A DNA stretch of 30,025 nucleotides from Verrucomicrobiota bacterium (GTDB lineage Bacteria > Verrucomicrobiota > Verrucomicrobiia > Limisphaerales > UBA9464), in NCBI GenBank assembly GCA_026397675.1, contig JAPLUH010000509.1, positions 1 to 30,025 on the forward strand. Direction: 5' to 3'. Of this stretch, positions 9,493-18,541 are shown in pieces (the stretch's first letter is position 1; every line of letters starts with the position of its first letter). The position numbers were made by a program, and so were the translations under genes. Below the pieces are notes generated by a model. It saw nothing but the letters and a program-made list of their open reading frames with translations, was not told where the DNA came from and searched no databases.

Positions 9493-11073
9493 ATGAAACC
9501 GTACGCAGTTGTCTCCTGCCTCGCCGGCCTGATCCTGTCCCATGGGGCCGCCTTCGCCGCAGCGCCTAGTCTCGATTGGGGTGTCACCACTCCAGTGGCC
9601 CCGTCCTCCGCCGGATTCGTCAATGACTGGCTCCGCCAGGATAACCCTTACATGTCCTCCTGGAATTTGGGCGCCCTGTATTGGAGCCGGTACGAAATGA
9701 AGCAGAATGGAGGGTTCACCAGTCCTGGATCTCTGGCCGATTTCCGCACGGACACCGACAATGACAATAGCTACCTGCTGCAGCGAGTGCTCCTGCGCGG
9801 GGGCTACACCGGACGCTGGTTCGAGGTGTTCGCGCAAGGTCGCTCGAGCACTGTCACCGGAGACGACCGTTCCAGCACGGGCAACAGCGTCACCCAAGCC
9901 AGGACCCTGAACGGGGTCGCCATCCCGGCTTATCCGGTGGGGCCGGCCGGCCGGGGCAGCAGCCCGGAGTCGGATGGGCCCATGGACCTCCAACAGGCCT
10001 ATGTATCCCTCGGTAACCACAAGGAGTTTCCCGTCTCACTCAAGGTGGGTCGCCAGGAGTTGCTCCTCGGTGATCAGCGCATCGTGGGCCCGTTGGCCTG
10101 GAATAACATCGGTCGCCAATGGGATGCGGCGAAGGTGCGCTGGCAGAACCCCTACTTCGCCCTAGAGGGCTGGAGTTCGATGGTGGTGATGCCCGATGAC
10201 AATGGCTTCAACCGGTCTAACCCAGATGAGATCTTCTCGGGCCTTCACCTGACCACCAAGGCTGTCCCCAAGACGTGGACCGAATTCTACCTCCTGAGTC
10301 GCAATGTGGGTCGTGATGGCAATGCGGGGAATAAGGGGTTGGTCCCGGCACCGTTTCGTCCGCCGGAGGCTCAGGATATTTACACCGCAGGAACGTACAT
10401 CCGGAGTTCCACCAACGACTGGGTGAATGTCGATTGGGGTGCCCAAGCCTATTACCAGTTCGGCAACTTCGCCGACGCACGGGAGGCCGCCGGAATGGGG
10501 CCGCGCCGAGAGCATCGGGCCTGGGCGGGGGTGCTTTCGGGTGGCTACACCTGGAAAGAATCGGAGCTCCAACCACGCCTGGGTCTCGAATACAGCCTGG
10601 CCAGTGGTGACAACAATCCCAACGACGGCACGCACAACACCTTCGTTCACCTGTATCCCACCGGTCATCTCTTCTACGGCTATGCCGATTTCGCCTCGTT
10701 CCAGAATTTGCACAACGTGCGCCTCCGGAGCTCGCTTCTGGCCACGCCGCGGGTTCGGGTGCAACTCGAGGGACACATGAAGTGGTTGGCCACGGCCAAT
10801 GACAACTTCTACAACGTCGCCGGCCTCCCGCGGGGTGGTTTGACCTATCAGGGTGCGGCGGCCCGGGGCACGGGTTATGGTATCAATCCTGACGCGGGCT
10901 CCTTTGTTGGATCCGAGATCGATTTGGTGGCCACATGGCAGGCCAACAAGTACCTGGTGCTCGAGGCGGCCTACTGCCGCTTCCTGCGGGGGGACTACAT
11001 CCGCGACTCGCTCTCCAAGGTGGGCTCGCAAGACGCCGACTATGTCTACGTCCAGGCTCAGGTGAATTTCTGA
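9493..11073 (+). CDS. Outer-membrane beta-barrel porin, AlgE-like (alginate-export family)
   Basis: A 526-residue secreted protein with a signal peptide (hydrophobic residues 4-20, likely cleavage after AFA at 22). Many alternating short segments end with aromatic residues, and the chain ends in VYVQAQVNF, a terminal Phe as expected for outer-membrane barrels. Stretches such as QQAYVSLGN, SLKVGRQELLLGDQRIVG and LRLGLEYSLASGDNNP-like strands resemble the alginate-export (AlgE-type) porin family, which in many bacteria has no link to alginate. Its place inside the nitrate operon suggests nitrate or nitrite passage across the outer membrane. That role is inferred from context only. Confidence 0.8.
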   Translation: MKPYAVVSCLAGLILSHGAAFAAAPSLDWGVTTPVAPSSAGFVNDWLRQDNPYMSSWNLGALYWSRYEMKQNGGFTSPGSLADFRTDTDNDNSYLLQRVLLRGGYTGRWFEVFAQGRSSTVTGDDRSSTGNSVTQARTLNGVAIPAYPVGPAGRGSSPESDGPMDLQQAYVSLGNHKEFPVSLKVGRQELLLGDQRIVGPLAWNNIGRQWDAAKVRWQNPYFALEGWSSMVVMPDDNGFNRSNPDEIFSGLHLTTKAVPKTWTEFYLLSRNVGRDGNAGNKGLVPAPFRPPEAQDIYTAGTYIRSSTNDWVNVDWGAQAYYQFGNFADAREAAGMGPRREHRAWAGVLSGGYTWKESELQPRLGLEYSLASGDNNPNDGTHNTFVHLYPTGHLFYGYADFASFQNLHNVRLRSSLLATPRVRVQLEGHMKWLATANDNFYNVAGLPRGGLTYQGAAARGTGYGINPDAGSFVGSEIDLVATWQANKYLVLEAAYCRFLRGDYIRDSLSKVGSQDADYVYVQAQVNF

Positions 11074-11095
11074 GCGGGCTCTTCCGATCGCCTCC

Positions 11096-12886
11096 ATGAA
11101 CATCGTGCCCGAGACCGCGCCTTTCAGTCGCGAGCAGCGCGCCTGGCTCAACGGGTTCTTTGCGGCGTCGTTGTTCGATCGTTGGGGACAGGCCCCCGAG
11201 GGCGTCCCGGCGGCGGCCCCGAGGCCCGGGCCGCTTTGGATCGGCTATGGATCTCAATCCGGTGGAGCGACGACGCTTGCCAAGAAGCTGGCTAAGGTCG
11301 CCGAAACCAAGGGCTACGGCGTGACGGTGCGTGAGCTCAACCAGATCTCGTCCGAGGAATTGGTCGCGCAGTCCCGACTGGTGGTGGTGACCTCCACCTG
11401 GGGCGAGGGCGAAGCCCCCGACAACGCGGCCGAGTTCTGGTCTCGGATTTCCGACCCATCGTTTCCCCGGTTGGAATCGCTGCGGTATTCGGTGCTCGGC
11501 CTGGGCGATAGAAACTATGCCGATTTCTGCGGTGCGGCCCGTGGCATCGATGAACGTCTCAGCGCGCTCGGGGCGCAGTGTGTGTTGGGGCGGGTCGAGT
11601 GCGATGGCGCCGATCGGACCCCGGTCGCGTCGTGGATGGAGTCCTTGTGGATGGCACTCGCTGGCGACGCTCATTCGCTGTCGGCATCGGTGTCTGGGGC
11701 CAAGGCCCCGGAGCAGGTCACTTCCATTCCTTCGCAGCCTCCGGTTTCCGAAATCGCGGAGGGTCGGTGGTCACGCCGGAATCCCTATCCCGCCCGGTTG
11801 CGGGTGGCCCGTCGTCTGAACGGAGCTGGCTCGGCCAAGGACACCCGGCACATCGAGATCGATCTGGCCGACTCGGGCCTCACCTACGAGGCGGGTGACG
11901 CACTTGGGGTGCAACCGATCAATGATCCGACCCTGGTGGCCGAGGTGCTCGAGGCGCTGGCCATGCCGGCCGAGGCACCCTTCGGATCCACGGGATCGGA
12001 GACCCTTCATGCGGCGCTGATGCACCGATGGGTGCTGACCCAACCCTCGCCCGCCCTCCTGAAACGACTGGCCGAACGCGCACCGGATTCCATCGTGTCG
12101 CAGGTGAGCGCGCCGTCCCGCCGCGCCGACCTCGATGCGTGGGTTCGCGGTCGTGATGTGGCCGACGTGCTGAGGCTCGCACCCGGTGCCCGGCTGGAAA
12201 TTGGGGAATTGGGAGAACTCCTACGGCCCCTCCAACCGCGCCTTTACTCCATCGCCTCGTCGCCCAAGGCCCATCCCGGGGAGGTTCATTTGACGGTGGC
12301 AACCGTCCGCTACGAGGCCCATGGCCGGTTGCGCCACGGAGTCACCTCGTGCTGGTTGGCCGACCGGGTGGTTCCCGGCGAAACCCCGGTTCCAGTCTTC
12401 GTCCAGGTCAGTCGTCATTTTCGTCCGCCCGCCGATCCGGCCCGTCCGATGATCATGGTGGGACCGGGTACCGGGATTGCTCCGTTCCGGGCCTTCCTGG
12501 AGGAGCGACGGGCCATCGCCGCGACAGGGCGCAACTGGCTCTTCTTCGGCGATCAACGCCGTGCCTCCGATTTCCTCTACGCCGATGAGTTGGAACCCCT
12601 CCATCGGGAGGGATTCCTGACCCGGCTCGATCTGGCCTTCAGCCGTGATCAGGAAGCCAAGGTCTATGTCCAGGACCGCATGCGGGAACAGGGTTCCGAA
12701 CTCTGGCGATGGCTCGAAGACGGGGCTCATTTCTACATCTGCGGCGACGCCCAGCGCATGGCCCGGGATGTCGAGGCAGCACTGCGTGAAGTGATTTGCA
12801 AGGCGGGTGGCCGCACCGAGGACCAAGCCTCGGAATACATCGAGCGACTTCAAGCCGAGGGACGCTACGGCAAGGATGTGTACTGA
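11096..12886 (+). CDS. CysJ-like diflavin reductase (probable NAD(P)H partner of NirA)
   Basis: A 596-residue diflavin reductase resembling sulfite reductase alpha subunit CysJ. The flavodoxin domain (about residues 45-200) shows YGSQSGGATTLAKKL for FMN phosphate, TSTWGEGEAPDNAAEFW and VLGLGDRNYADFCG. The FAD domain has RLYSIASSP and GVTSCWLAD. The nicotinamide domain has VGPGTGIAPFRAFLEER, FGDQRRASDF and FYICGDAQRMARDV. The chain ends GRYGKDVY, whose terminal Tyr is the usual FAD-stacking residue. No cysteine-biosynthesis gene is near, while a sirohaem reductase starts 20 bp downstream, so it most likely feeds electrons from NAD(P)H to nitrite reductase. It begins with a short motif, EQRAWLNGFFA, echoed at the start of NirA. 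Confidence 0.88.
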   Translation: MNIVPETAPFSREQRAWLNGFFAASLFDRWGQAPEGVPAAAPRPGPLWIGYGSQSGGATTLAKKLAKVAETKGYGVTVRELNQISSEELVAQSRLVVVTSTWGEGEAPDNAAEFWSRISDPSFPRLESLRYSVLGLGDRNYADFCGAARGIDERLSALGAQCVLGRVECDGADRTPVASWMESLWMALAGDAHSLSASVSGAKAPEQVTSIPSQPPVSEIAEGRWSRRNPYPARLRVARRLNGAGSAKDTRHIEIDLADSGLTYEAGDALGVQPINDPTLVAEVLEALAMPAEAPFGSTGSETLHAALMHRWVLTQPSPALLKRLAERAPDSIVSQVSAPSRRADLDAWVRGRDVADVLRLAPGARLEIGELGELLRPLQPRLYSIASSPKAHPGEVHLTVATVRYEAHGRLRHGVTSCWLADRVVPGETPVPVFVQVSRHFRPPADPARPMIMVGPGTGIAPFRAFLEERRAIAATGRNWLFFGDQRRASDFLYADELEPLHREGFLTRLDLAFSRDQEAKVYVQDRMREQGSELWRWLEDGAHFYICGDAQRMARDVEAALREVICKAGGRTEDQASEYIERLQAEGRYGKDVY

Positions 12887-12906
12887 AACCGACAACCCCG
12901 AACACC

Positions 12907-14721
12907 ATGGTGCCCTTCCAGCAGATTTCCGGACAGACGCTCAATCCCGAGCAGACCGCCTATCTCGAGGGTCTCTTCGCGGGCCTGCGCAATCGAGGCC
13001 TCGGCTTCGGTGACCTGCCCGCTCTGATTCCTGTGTCGCCGGCCTCGGCCGTATCCGACTTGTCAGAGTTGACCGATCAGGAGCGCATCAAGCGCGAGCT
13101 CCATCCGCTGGAGTCCTATTCACTCCTCCTGCAGCACGCGGCCTCGAACCAGGCTCCGGATCCCGACAACGCCTTCCGCTTCAAGTGGCAGGGGCTATTT
13201 TACATGAGCCCCATGAACGAGGGTTACATGGCCCGTCTGCGAATTCCCGGCGGTCAATTGACCGCGGCCCAGTTGCGCGAGATTGCCGCGGTGACTGACA
13301 CGCTCACCACCGGTTACTTGCAAATCACCACCCGGGCCAACCTCCAGGTCCGCCACATTGCCCCGAAGGATGCCCCGGAGTTCCTGAGGCGCATCCAGGC
13401 CATCGGATTGCACACGCGGGGTTCGGGTGCCGACAACATCCGCAATCTTACCTGCGATCCGACCAGTGGAATCGATCCAGAAGAGCGAATTGAGACACTG
13501 CCTCTGACCCTTCAATTGGGCCAGGTGATCCTGAACCACCGGGAGTTCTACGACCTGCCGCGGAAGTTCAACATCGCCTTCTATGGAGGGGGTTCCATCC
13601 CCACGGTAGAAGACACCAACGATATCGGCTGGAAGGCCATCCGGGTCTGGTCTTCTGAGGAGCTCCAGACCGAGAGCTCCGTTGGGTTCCTTCCCGGCGA
13701 CCTGGTCACCGACGGGGTCGCTCCGGGTGTTTATTTCCGCTGCCTGCTTGGCGGGGCCACAGGTCATCAGTCCTTTGCCCGGGACCTGGGCGTGCTGGTG
13801 CGCTCAGAGCAGGTGGTCCGCGTGAGTGCGGCGATGGTGCGGGTCTACCTTGCCAACGGGGATCGCACCGACCGCAAGCGGGCCCGACTCAAACACTTGC
13901 TGGAGCAGTGGACATTGGAGCGTTTCCGGACCGAGACCGAGACGCTGTTGGGTGAACCCTTGACGGCCATCCCGCCCGGAAGTGAGGCCTCGTGTTCCAG
14001 CGTCGAATCGGCGACCGGATCAATGCATCCGCACCTGGGTGTCCACCCGCAACGCCAACCGGGGCTCCACTGGATCGGGGTCGCGGTGCCGGTGGGGCAT
14101 CTCTCCTCACGCCAATTGCGGCGTCTGGCCGAATTGTCGGAACTTTATGGCTCGGGCGAACTGCGTCTGACCGTTTGGCAGAACCTCCTCCTGCCGAACG
14201 TCCCTGAGGCTTATGTCGAAACGGTGAAGAAGGCCCTGACCAAAGCCGGCCTCGACTGGAAGTCTAGCGCGCTGCGCGGTGGATTTATCGCCTGCACCGG
14301 CAATCGCCACTGCAAGTTCGCGGCGTCCGATACTAAGGGCCATGCGCTGAAACTCATCGAGTGGCTCGATTCACGAGTGACGTTGGATCAACCGGTGAAC
14401 ATTCATCTCACCGGTTGTCCCAATTCATGCGCCCAGCACTACATGGGCGACATCGGCCTGCTGGGGACCAAGACCAAACGGGGCGCCACTTCTCAAGAAG
14501 CCTACCATGTCTTTATCGGTGGCGGATTCGGCCTCCGGCAGGCCATCGGCCGCGCGGTGTTTCAAGGGGTGATCCTCGAAGAGTTGGGGCCGCTGCTGGA
14601 GCGGATGCTCAAAGCCTACCTCCGACATCGTCTGTCCCGGGAGACCTTCCAGGCCTTCACCCTCCGTCACGATCTAGGGCGCCTGCAGGAGCTCTTCTCG
14701 CAGGACTCGGCAATCTCCTGA
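12907..14721 (+). CDS. nirA: NirA-family sirohaem nitrite reductase
   Basis: A 604-residue sirohaem/[4Fe-4S] reductase. The duplicated ferredoxin-like/catalytic architecture shows RLRIPGGQLTAAQLREIA and ITTRANLQVRHI in the first half. In the second half, cluster ligands lie in ACTGNRHCKFAASDTKG (C463, C469) and LTGCPNSCAQHYMGDIGLLG (C504, C508). It would reduce nitrite to ammonium with six electrons. NirA and sulfite reductases share this fold, and the nitrate operon decides for nitrite. It lacks the NAD(P)H domains of NirB, matching the separate diflavin gene before it. ATG 12907 is chosen because the in-frame extension to 12796 overlaps the diflavin gene and looks random, whereas residues from MVPFQQISGQ resemble family N-termini. 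Confidence 0.9.
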   Translation: MVPFQQISGQTLNPEQTAYLEGLFAGLRNRGLGFGDLPALIPVSPASAVSDLSELTDQERIKRELHPLESYSLLLQHAASNQAPDPDNAFRFKWQGLFYMSPMNEGYMARLRIPGGQLTAAQLREIAAVTDTLTTGYLQITTRANLQVRHIAPKDAPEFLRRIQAIGLHTRGSGADNIRNLTCDPTSGIDPEERIETLPLTLQLGQVILNHREFYDLPRKFNIAFYGGGSIPTVEDTNDIGWKAIRVWSSEELQTESSVGFLPGDLVTDGVAPGVYFRCLLGGATGHQSFARDLGVLVRSEQVVRVSAAMVRVYLANGDRTDRKRARLKHLLEQWTLERFRTETETLLGEPLTAIPPGSEASCSSVESATGSMHPHLGVHPQRQPGLHWIGVAVPVGHLSSRQLRRLAELSELYGSGELRLTVWQNLLLPNVPEAYVETVKKALTKAGLDWKSSALRGGFIACTGNRHCKFAASDTKGHALKLIEWLDSRVTLDQPVNIHLTGCPNSCAQHYMGDIGLLGTKTKRGATSQEAYHVFIGGGFGLRQAIGRAVFQGVILEELGPLLERMLKAYLRHRLSRETFQAFTLRHDLGRLQELFSQDSAIS

Positions 14722-14736
14722 AGGACCTCCAGACCA

Positions 14737-16200
14737 GTGACCACACCGTCCTCCATGATTGGGCAAACGACGGCCGAGGGGCCTCTGGAAACCCTGGTCG
14801 ACGCGTTCCTGGCCGAACAGCGGCAGCTCACCGCCGTCGAGCGCTTCAGTCAGCGGGTGGGCGACACGGGCCGCCCGTTGCTGGAGCCGCATTACCGGGC
14901 CCTGTTGCCGGCAACACCTCCGGGGCCGGGTGAGCAGTATGCCTTCGAGGTGGATCTCGATCAGTGCTCCTCTTGCAAGGCCTGCGTGGTGGCCTGCCAT
15001 TCGCTCAATGGATTGGATGCTGCGGAGTCGTGGCGGGAGATACGCCTATTGGTGGGGCCGCGTCCTGGGACCTCGGTGCCGGCTGCGGAGCCCGTGGCGT
15101 TGGCGGTAACTTCGGCCTGTCATCATTGCGTCGATCCGGCATGCCTCAATGGATGCCCGGTGCTGGCTTACGACAAGGATCCGATCACGGGCATCGTGCG
15201 TCATCTCGACGACCAGTGTATCGGATGCAGTTACTGCATTTTTACCTGTCCCTACGAAGTGCCGAAGTTCTCTGTTTCTCGGGGCATCGTCCGCAAGTGC
15301 GACCTCTGCCAGGGGCGCCTGGCTGTCGGAGAGGCTCCAGCCTGTGTTCAGGCCTGTCCGAACGAGGCCATCCGGATCACTCGGGTTTCGACCTCGGCGG
15401 TGACCGGGCAATATCGGGGCCAGGCCGTTCAGCCCGGGGCCTCCGAGGCGGGTTGTTCGTTGCCGGGAATGCCACCGGCCTCGTTGACGCTCCCCTCCAC
15501 GGTGTACCGCTCGAGGCGCTCGCTCGATGGTTTGGAATCCAGGACGCTTTCGGGAACGGTCCAGCCTCCGGAACCCCACTGGCCCCTCATTGCCATGTTG
15601 GTCTTCACCCAATGGGGAGGGGGAGCCCTCGCCGCGGTGGGGTGGCGGCTGTTCTCGGCGGATTTGACGCCCTCACGGCTGGAGGCGTCTGTCGCGGCCG
15701 CCGGCTGTCTGATGCTCCAGGCCGGCCTGGTGGCCTCGGTATTCCATTTGGGGCAACCGCTCAAGGCTTGGCGGATCGGGTTGGGCTGGCGGACCAGTTG
15801 GTTGAGTCGCGAGGCCATCGCCTTGGGAATGGTGTCGGGAGTGTCGCTGCTGTTCACCGGTCTAGTGGCCTTGGGCGTCGCGTCTTCCGGCCTGCCGTTG
15901 CCGGCGTGGATGCTCAGGGGAACTGCCGCAGTGATGATCGTTTTGTTAATCCTGGCGACCGTGGCTCAAATTCAAGTGTACGCAGTCACCGGTCGACCCC
16001 GGTGGCGGCGTTCGCTCACGGCTTCCCGGTTTGTCGGCACGGTGGCGCTGGGTGCGGGTGTCGCGGCCGGTTTCCTCGCGGGTGTGCCTGCGATGCCCGT
16101 CCTTGGCGGGCTGTTGTTGAGTTTTTCGGTGACCGAACGCTGGCAATTCTTCATGGCAGGAGCCCACGCTCGAACCCCGGGTTCGGGAGGGACTCTATGA
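14737..16200 (+). CDS. DmsB-DmsC fusion: 4x[4Fe-4S] electron-transfer protein with membrane anchor
   Basis: A 487-residue fusion. Residues 70-215 carry four ferredoxin-type cysteine groups: CSSCKACVVAC (from C77), CHHCVDPACLNGCP, CIGCSYCIFTCPYEVPKF and CDLCQGRLAVGEAPACVQACP, as in DmsB/NrfC. After a Pro/Ser-rich linker, five or six membrane segments from about residue 285 resemble the quinol-oxidising anchor DmsC. In E. coli DMSO reductase these are two proteins. There is no twin-arginine signal, so the Fe-S domain should face the cytoplasm and pass quinol electrons to the nitrate reductase encoded by the next gene, with which it overlaps (ATGA). The start is GTG 14737, about 12 nt after AAGGA; ATG 14755 is an alternative. 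Confidence 0.87.
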   Translation: MTTPSSMIGQTTAEGPLETLVDAFLAEQRQLTAVERFSQRVGDTGRPLLEPHYRALLPATPPGPGEQYAFEVDLDQCSSCKACVVACHSLNGLDAAESWREIRLLVGPRPGTSVPAAEPVALAVTSACHHCVDPACLNGCPVLAYDKDPITGIVRHLDDQCIGCSYCIFTCPYEVPKFSVSRGIVRKCDLCQGRLAVGEAPACVQACPNEAIRITRVSTSAVTGQYRGQAVQPGASEAGCSLPGMPPASLTLPSTVYRSRRSLDGLESRTLSGTVQPPEPHWPLIAMLVFTQWGGGALAAVGWRLFSADLTPSRLEASVAAAGCLMLQAGLVASVFHLGQPLKAWRIGLGWRTSWLSREAIALGMVSGVSLLFTGLVALGVASSGLPLPAWMLRGTAAVMIVLLILATVAQIQVYAVTGRPRWRRSLTASRFVGTVALGAGVAAGFLAGVPAMPVLGGLLLSFSVTERWQFFMAGAHARTPGSGGTL

Positions 16201-18461
16201 AGCTGTTGGCTGACATTCCATGGAGGGCTTGGAAAGGGCCGCTCACCGATGATCTCGAGCGGGTGCAGGGAGGGTTCGGACTTGGTCAGGTTCCCGCACG
16301 ATGGAAGCCCGATGCGACCACGGGTCTGATTTGCGGCTTTTGCGCCACTGGCTGTGGCTTGACGGCCCATTTGGTGGATGGGGAGGCGGTGAACCTGACT
16401 CCGGATCCGCACTTTCCGGTCAATCTGGGCATGGCCTGTCCCAAGGGTTGGGAGGCGCTGGTCCCCCTCGAATCCCCAGACCGGGCGACTCTGCCCCTCT
16501 TGCGGAACCCGACCTCGGGTGCGATGGAGGCGGTGTCCTGGTCCCGGGCGCTCGGAGAATTCGCCTCACGAATGAAGTCGGTGCAGCAGAGGCATGGGCC
16601 CCATTCCATCGCGTTCCTCAGCACCGGCCAGATTTGCACCGAGGAGATGGCCTTGCTGGGGGCTCTCTTCAAATTCGGAATGGGTGGCTTGCACTGCGAT
16701 TCCAATACGCGTCAGTGCATGGCCACGGCGCATGTCGCCTACAAGCAGAGCTTGGGCTTCGACGCCCCGCCCTACACGTATGCCGACTTCGAGGAGTCCG
16801 ACTGCCTGGTGTTCGTGGGTTCAAACCCGGCGGTGGCCCACCCCATTTTGTGGCAACGCGTGCTGCGCAACCGGCGGAGTCCGGAGATTGTGGTGCTCGA
16901 TCCCCGAAAGACTGAGACGGCCATGGCGGCCACCTTGCATGTGCCGCTGGCTCCGAAGTCCGACCTAACCCTCCTCTACGGACTAGCCGCAGCTTTGATT
17001 GGTCGGGGTGCTGTCGATCGTCCCTTTATCGACGCACACACCCGGGGGTTTCCGGACTTCGAGGCCTTCGTGAAAGACTTTACCCCGGAACGCGTGTGTT
17101 CCGAGGCCGGAATCACCCGAGCGCTGTTCGATCGCTTGGTCGAATGCATCGCGACCCGGGCCCGCGTGTCCTATTGGTGGACCATGGGCGTGAATCAAGG
17201 GCATGAATCGACCCGCACGGCGCAGGCGCTCATCAATTTGGCGCTCATGACCGGTCAGATCGGCAAGCCGGGCACCGGGGCCAATTCTATCACCGGCCAG
17301 TGCAATGCCATGGGGTCGAGGATCTTCTCCAACGTGACCAACCTCTTCGGTGGGCGTGAGTTCTCCAACCCGTCACACCGTGCCGAAGTGGAGTCGCTGC
17401 TGCGATTGCCCGCTGGAACCGTACCGACCGAGAATTCCTGGGCCTATGACCAGATTGTGGACGGCATCGAGTCGGGGGCGATCCGCGGCCTTTGGGTCAT
17501 AGCTACCAACTCATCGCACTCTTGGATCCAACAGAGCCGGTTCAATGATCTTTTGGGGCGTCTGGAGTTTCTGGTGGTCCAGGATCTCTACACCACCACC
17601 GAGACTGCGCAGCGGGCCGACTTGCTATTGCCAGCAGCCGGCTGGGCCGAGAAGGAAGGCACCTTCATCAATAGCGAACGCCGGTTCGGGATGGTGAAGC
17701 GGGTGCGTCGGGCCCCGGGACAGGCGTTGTCCGATTTTCAGATCTTCCGCCTCGTGGCCGAGGCGTGGGGTTGTTCCCAGATCCTCGAAGCCTGGCACAG
17801 TCCGGAAGCGGTGTTCGGGTTGCTGAAAGCACTGAGCCGGGGTCGTCCCTGTGACATTTCGGGAATCGACGACTACCGAGCCATCGACGCATTGGGAGGA
17901 ATCCAGTGGCCATTCACCACGGCGATGCGGGATCAGCTCATGGATCCGGCAACGGACTTGCCGCTGGAGGCCTTGCCTGAGGCGCGGGTGAGCGAAGTTC
18001 GTGAGAGGCGGTTGTTTGCCGATGGCCAGTTCGCCACCCCAGATGGTCGGGCCGTCTTTTGGTATGCGTCGCCGCAGCCGCCACCGGACACGACGGATGC
18101 GGAGTTTCCGTGGGTCTTGTTGACCGGCCGCGGCTCGAGCTCCCAATGGCATACCAATACACGCACTGCCAAATCGCCTGTCCTGCGTCAGCTCTATCCC
18201 CAAGCGTGCTATGTGGAGATCCACCCTGATGACGCGGCTCGAATCGGGCTCCGGCCCCAGGGGCGCATTCGAGTCCGATCCCGCCGTGCGGAGTTGGTGG
18301 CCGATGCCTGCATCACCCCTATGGTTCAACCCGGCCAGGTGTTTATCCCGATGCACTATTCCGAGGTGAATCCGTTGATCCGATCGGTGGTTGACCCGTA
18401 TTCCCGGCAACCCAGCTACAAGTTCTGCGCTGTCACCCTCGAGGCACTGCCGCCCTCTTGA
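16197..18461 (+). CDS. nasA: Assimilatory nitrate reductase catalytic subunit (molybdopterin oxidoreductase)
   Basis: A 754-residue molybdopterin enzyme of the NarB/NasA/NapA group. An N-terminal [4Fe-4S] site is formed by CGFCATGC (C46, C49, C53) and the Cys of GMACPKG (C81). The likely Mo ligand is Cys174 in SNTRQCMATA. Further family motifs are FVGSNPAVAHPILWQR, VLDPRKTETA, MGVNQGHESTRTAQALINLA, GQCNAMGSR and WAEKEGTFINSERR. There is no Tat signal, so it acts in the cytoplasm as an assimilatory enzyme. It also lacks the extra C-terminal [2Fe-2S] region of Klebsiella-type NasA. The start is ATG 16197, overlapping the previous stop by ATGA. The frame happens to be open for another 1.2 kb upstream, but that part is antisense to sense in the DmsBC gene and is not coding. 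Confidence 0.92.
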   Translation: MKLLADIPWRAWKGPLTDDLERVQGGFGLGQVPARWKPDATTGLICGFCATGCGLTAHLVDGEAVNLTPDPHFPVNLGMACPKGWEALVPLESPDRATLPLLRNPTSGAMEAVSWSRALGEFASRMKSVQQRHGPHSIAFLSTGQICTEEMALLGALFKFGMGGLHCDSNTRQCMATAHVAYKQSLGFDAPPYTYADFEESDCLVFVGSNPAVAHPILWQRVLRNRRSPEIVVLDPRKTETAMAATLHVPLAPKSDLTLLYGLAAALIGRGAVDRPFIDAHTRGFPDFEAFVKDFTPERVCSEAGITRALFDRLVECIATRARVSYWWTMGVNQGHESTRTAQALINLALMTGQIGKPGTGANSITGQCNAMGSRIFSNVTNLFGGREFSNPSHRAEVESLLRLPAGTVPTENSWAYDQIVDGIESGAIRGLWVIATNSSHSWIQQSRFNDLLGRLEFLVVQDLYTTTETAQRADLLLPAAGWAEKEGTFINSERRFGMVKRVRRAPGQALSDFQIFRLVAEAWGCSQILEAWHSPEAVFGLLKALSRGRPCDISGIDDYRAIDALGGIQWPFTTAMRDQLMDPATDLPLEALPEARVSEVRERRLFADGQFATPDGRAVFWYASPQPPPDTTDAEFPWVLLTGRGSSSQWHTNTRTAKSPVLRQLYPQACYVEIHPDDAARIGLRPQGRIRVRSRRAELVADACITPMVQPGQVFIPMHYSEVNPLIRSVVDPYSRQPSYKFCAVTLEALPPS

Positions 18462-18471
18462 GTCGAATGGG

Positions 18472-18523
18472 CCGCGGGCGTGTTCCCGCAGGGGGCTGCC
18501 TGTTGTTACCTTTTGATAAAGGT
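18472..18523 (+). terminator. Two hairpins after the nitrate operon, possible terminator
   Basis: About 10 bp after the nasA stop, GCGGG (18474-18478) pairs with CCCGC (18485-18489). A second perfect stem, ACCTTT (18508-18513) with AAAGGT (18518-18523), has a 4-nt loop. The first is followed by a T/G-rich stretch but no clean T-run. Operon end is inferred because the next gene is functionally unrelated and has its own promoter-like sequence. Confidence 0.35.
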
Positions 18524-18541
18524 CTCAAGCAGTATTGGGGG

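Noticed and set aside
11096..14721. The diflavin protein and sirohaem enzyme as an assimilatory sulfite reductase (CysJI).
   Set aside because: They lie inside a nitrate transport and reduction operon with no sulfate genes, and the sirohaem protein resembles NirA. Sulfite activity cannot be excluded by sequence reading alone.
14964..16196. A long plus-strand frame that would extend nasA by more than 400 residues upstream.
   Set aside because: It runs entirely over the DmsB-DmsC gene in another frame, shows no protein motifs, and the NasA N-terminus with its cysteine cluster begins normally after ATG 16197. It is a high-GC artefact.
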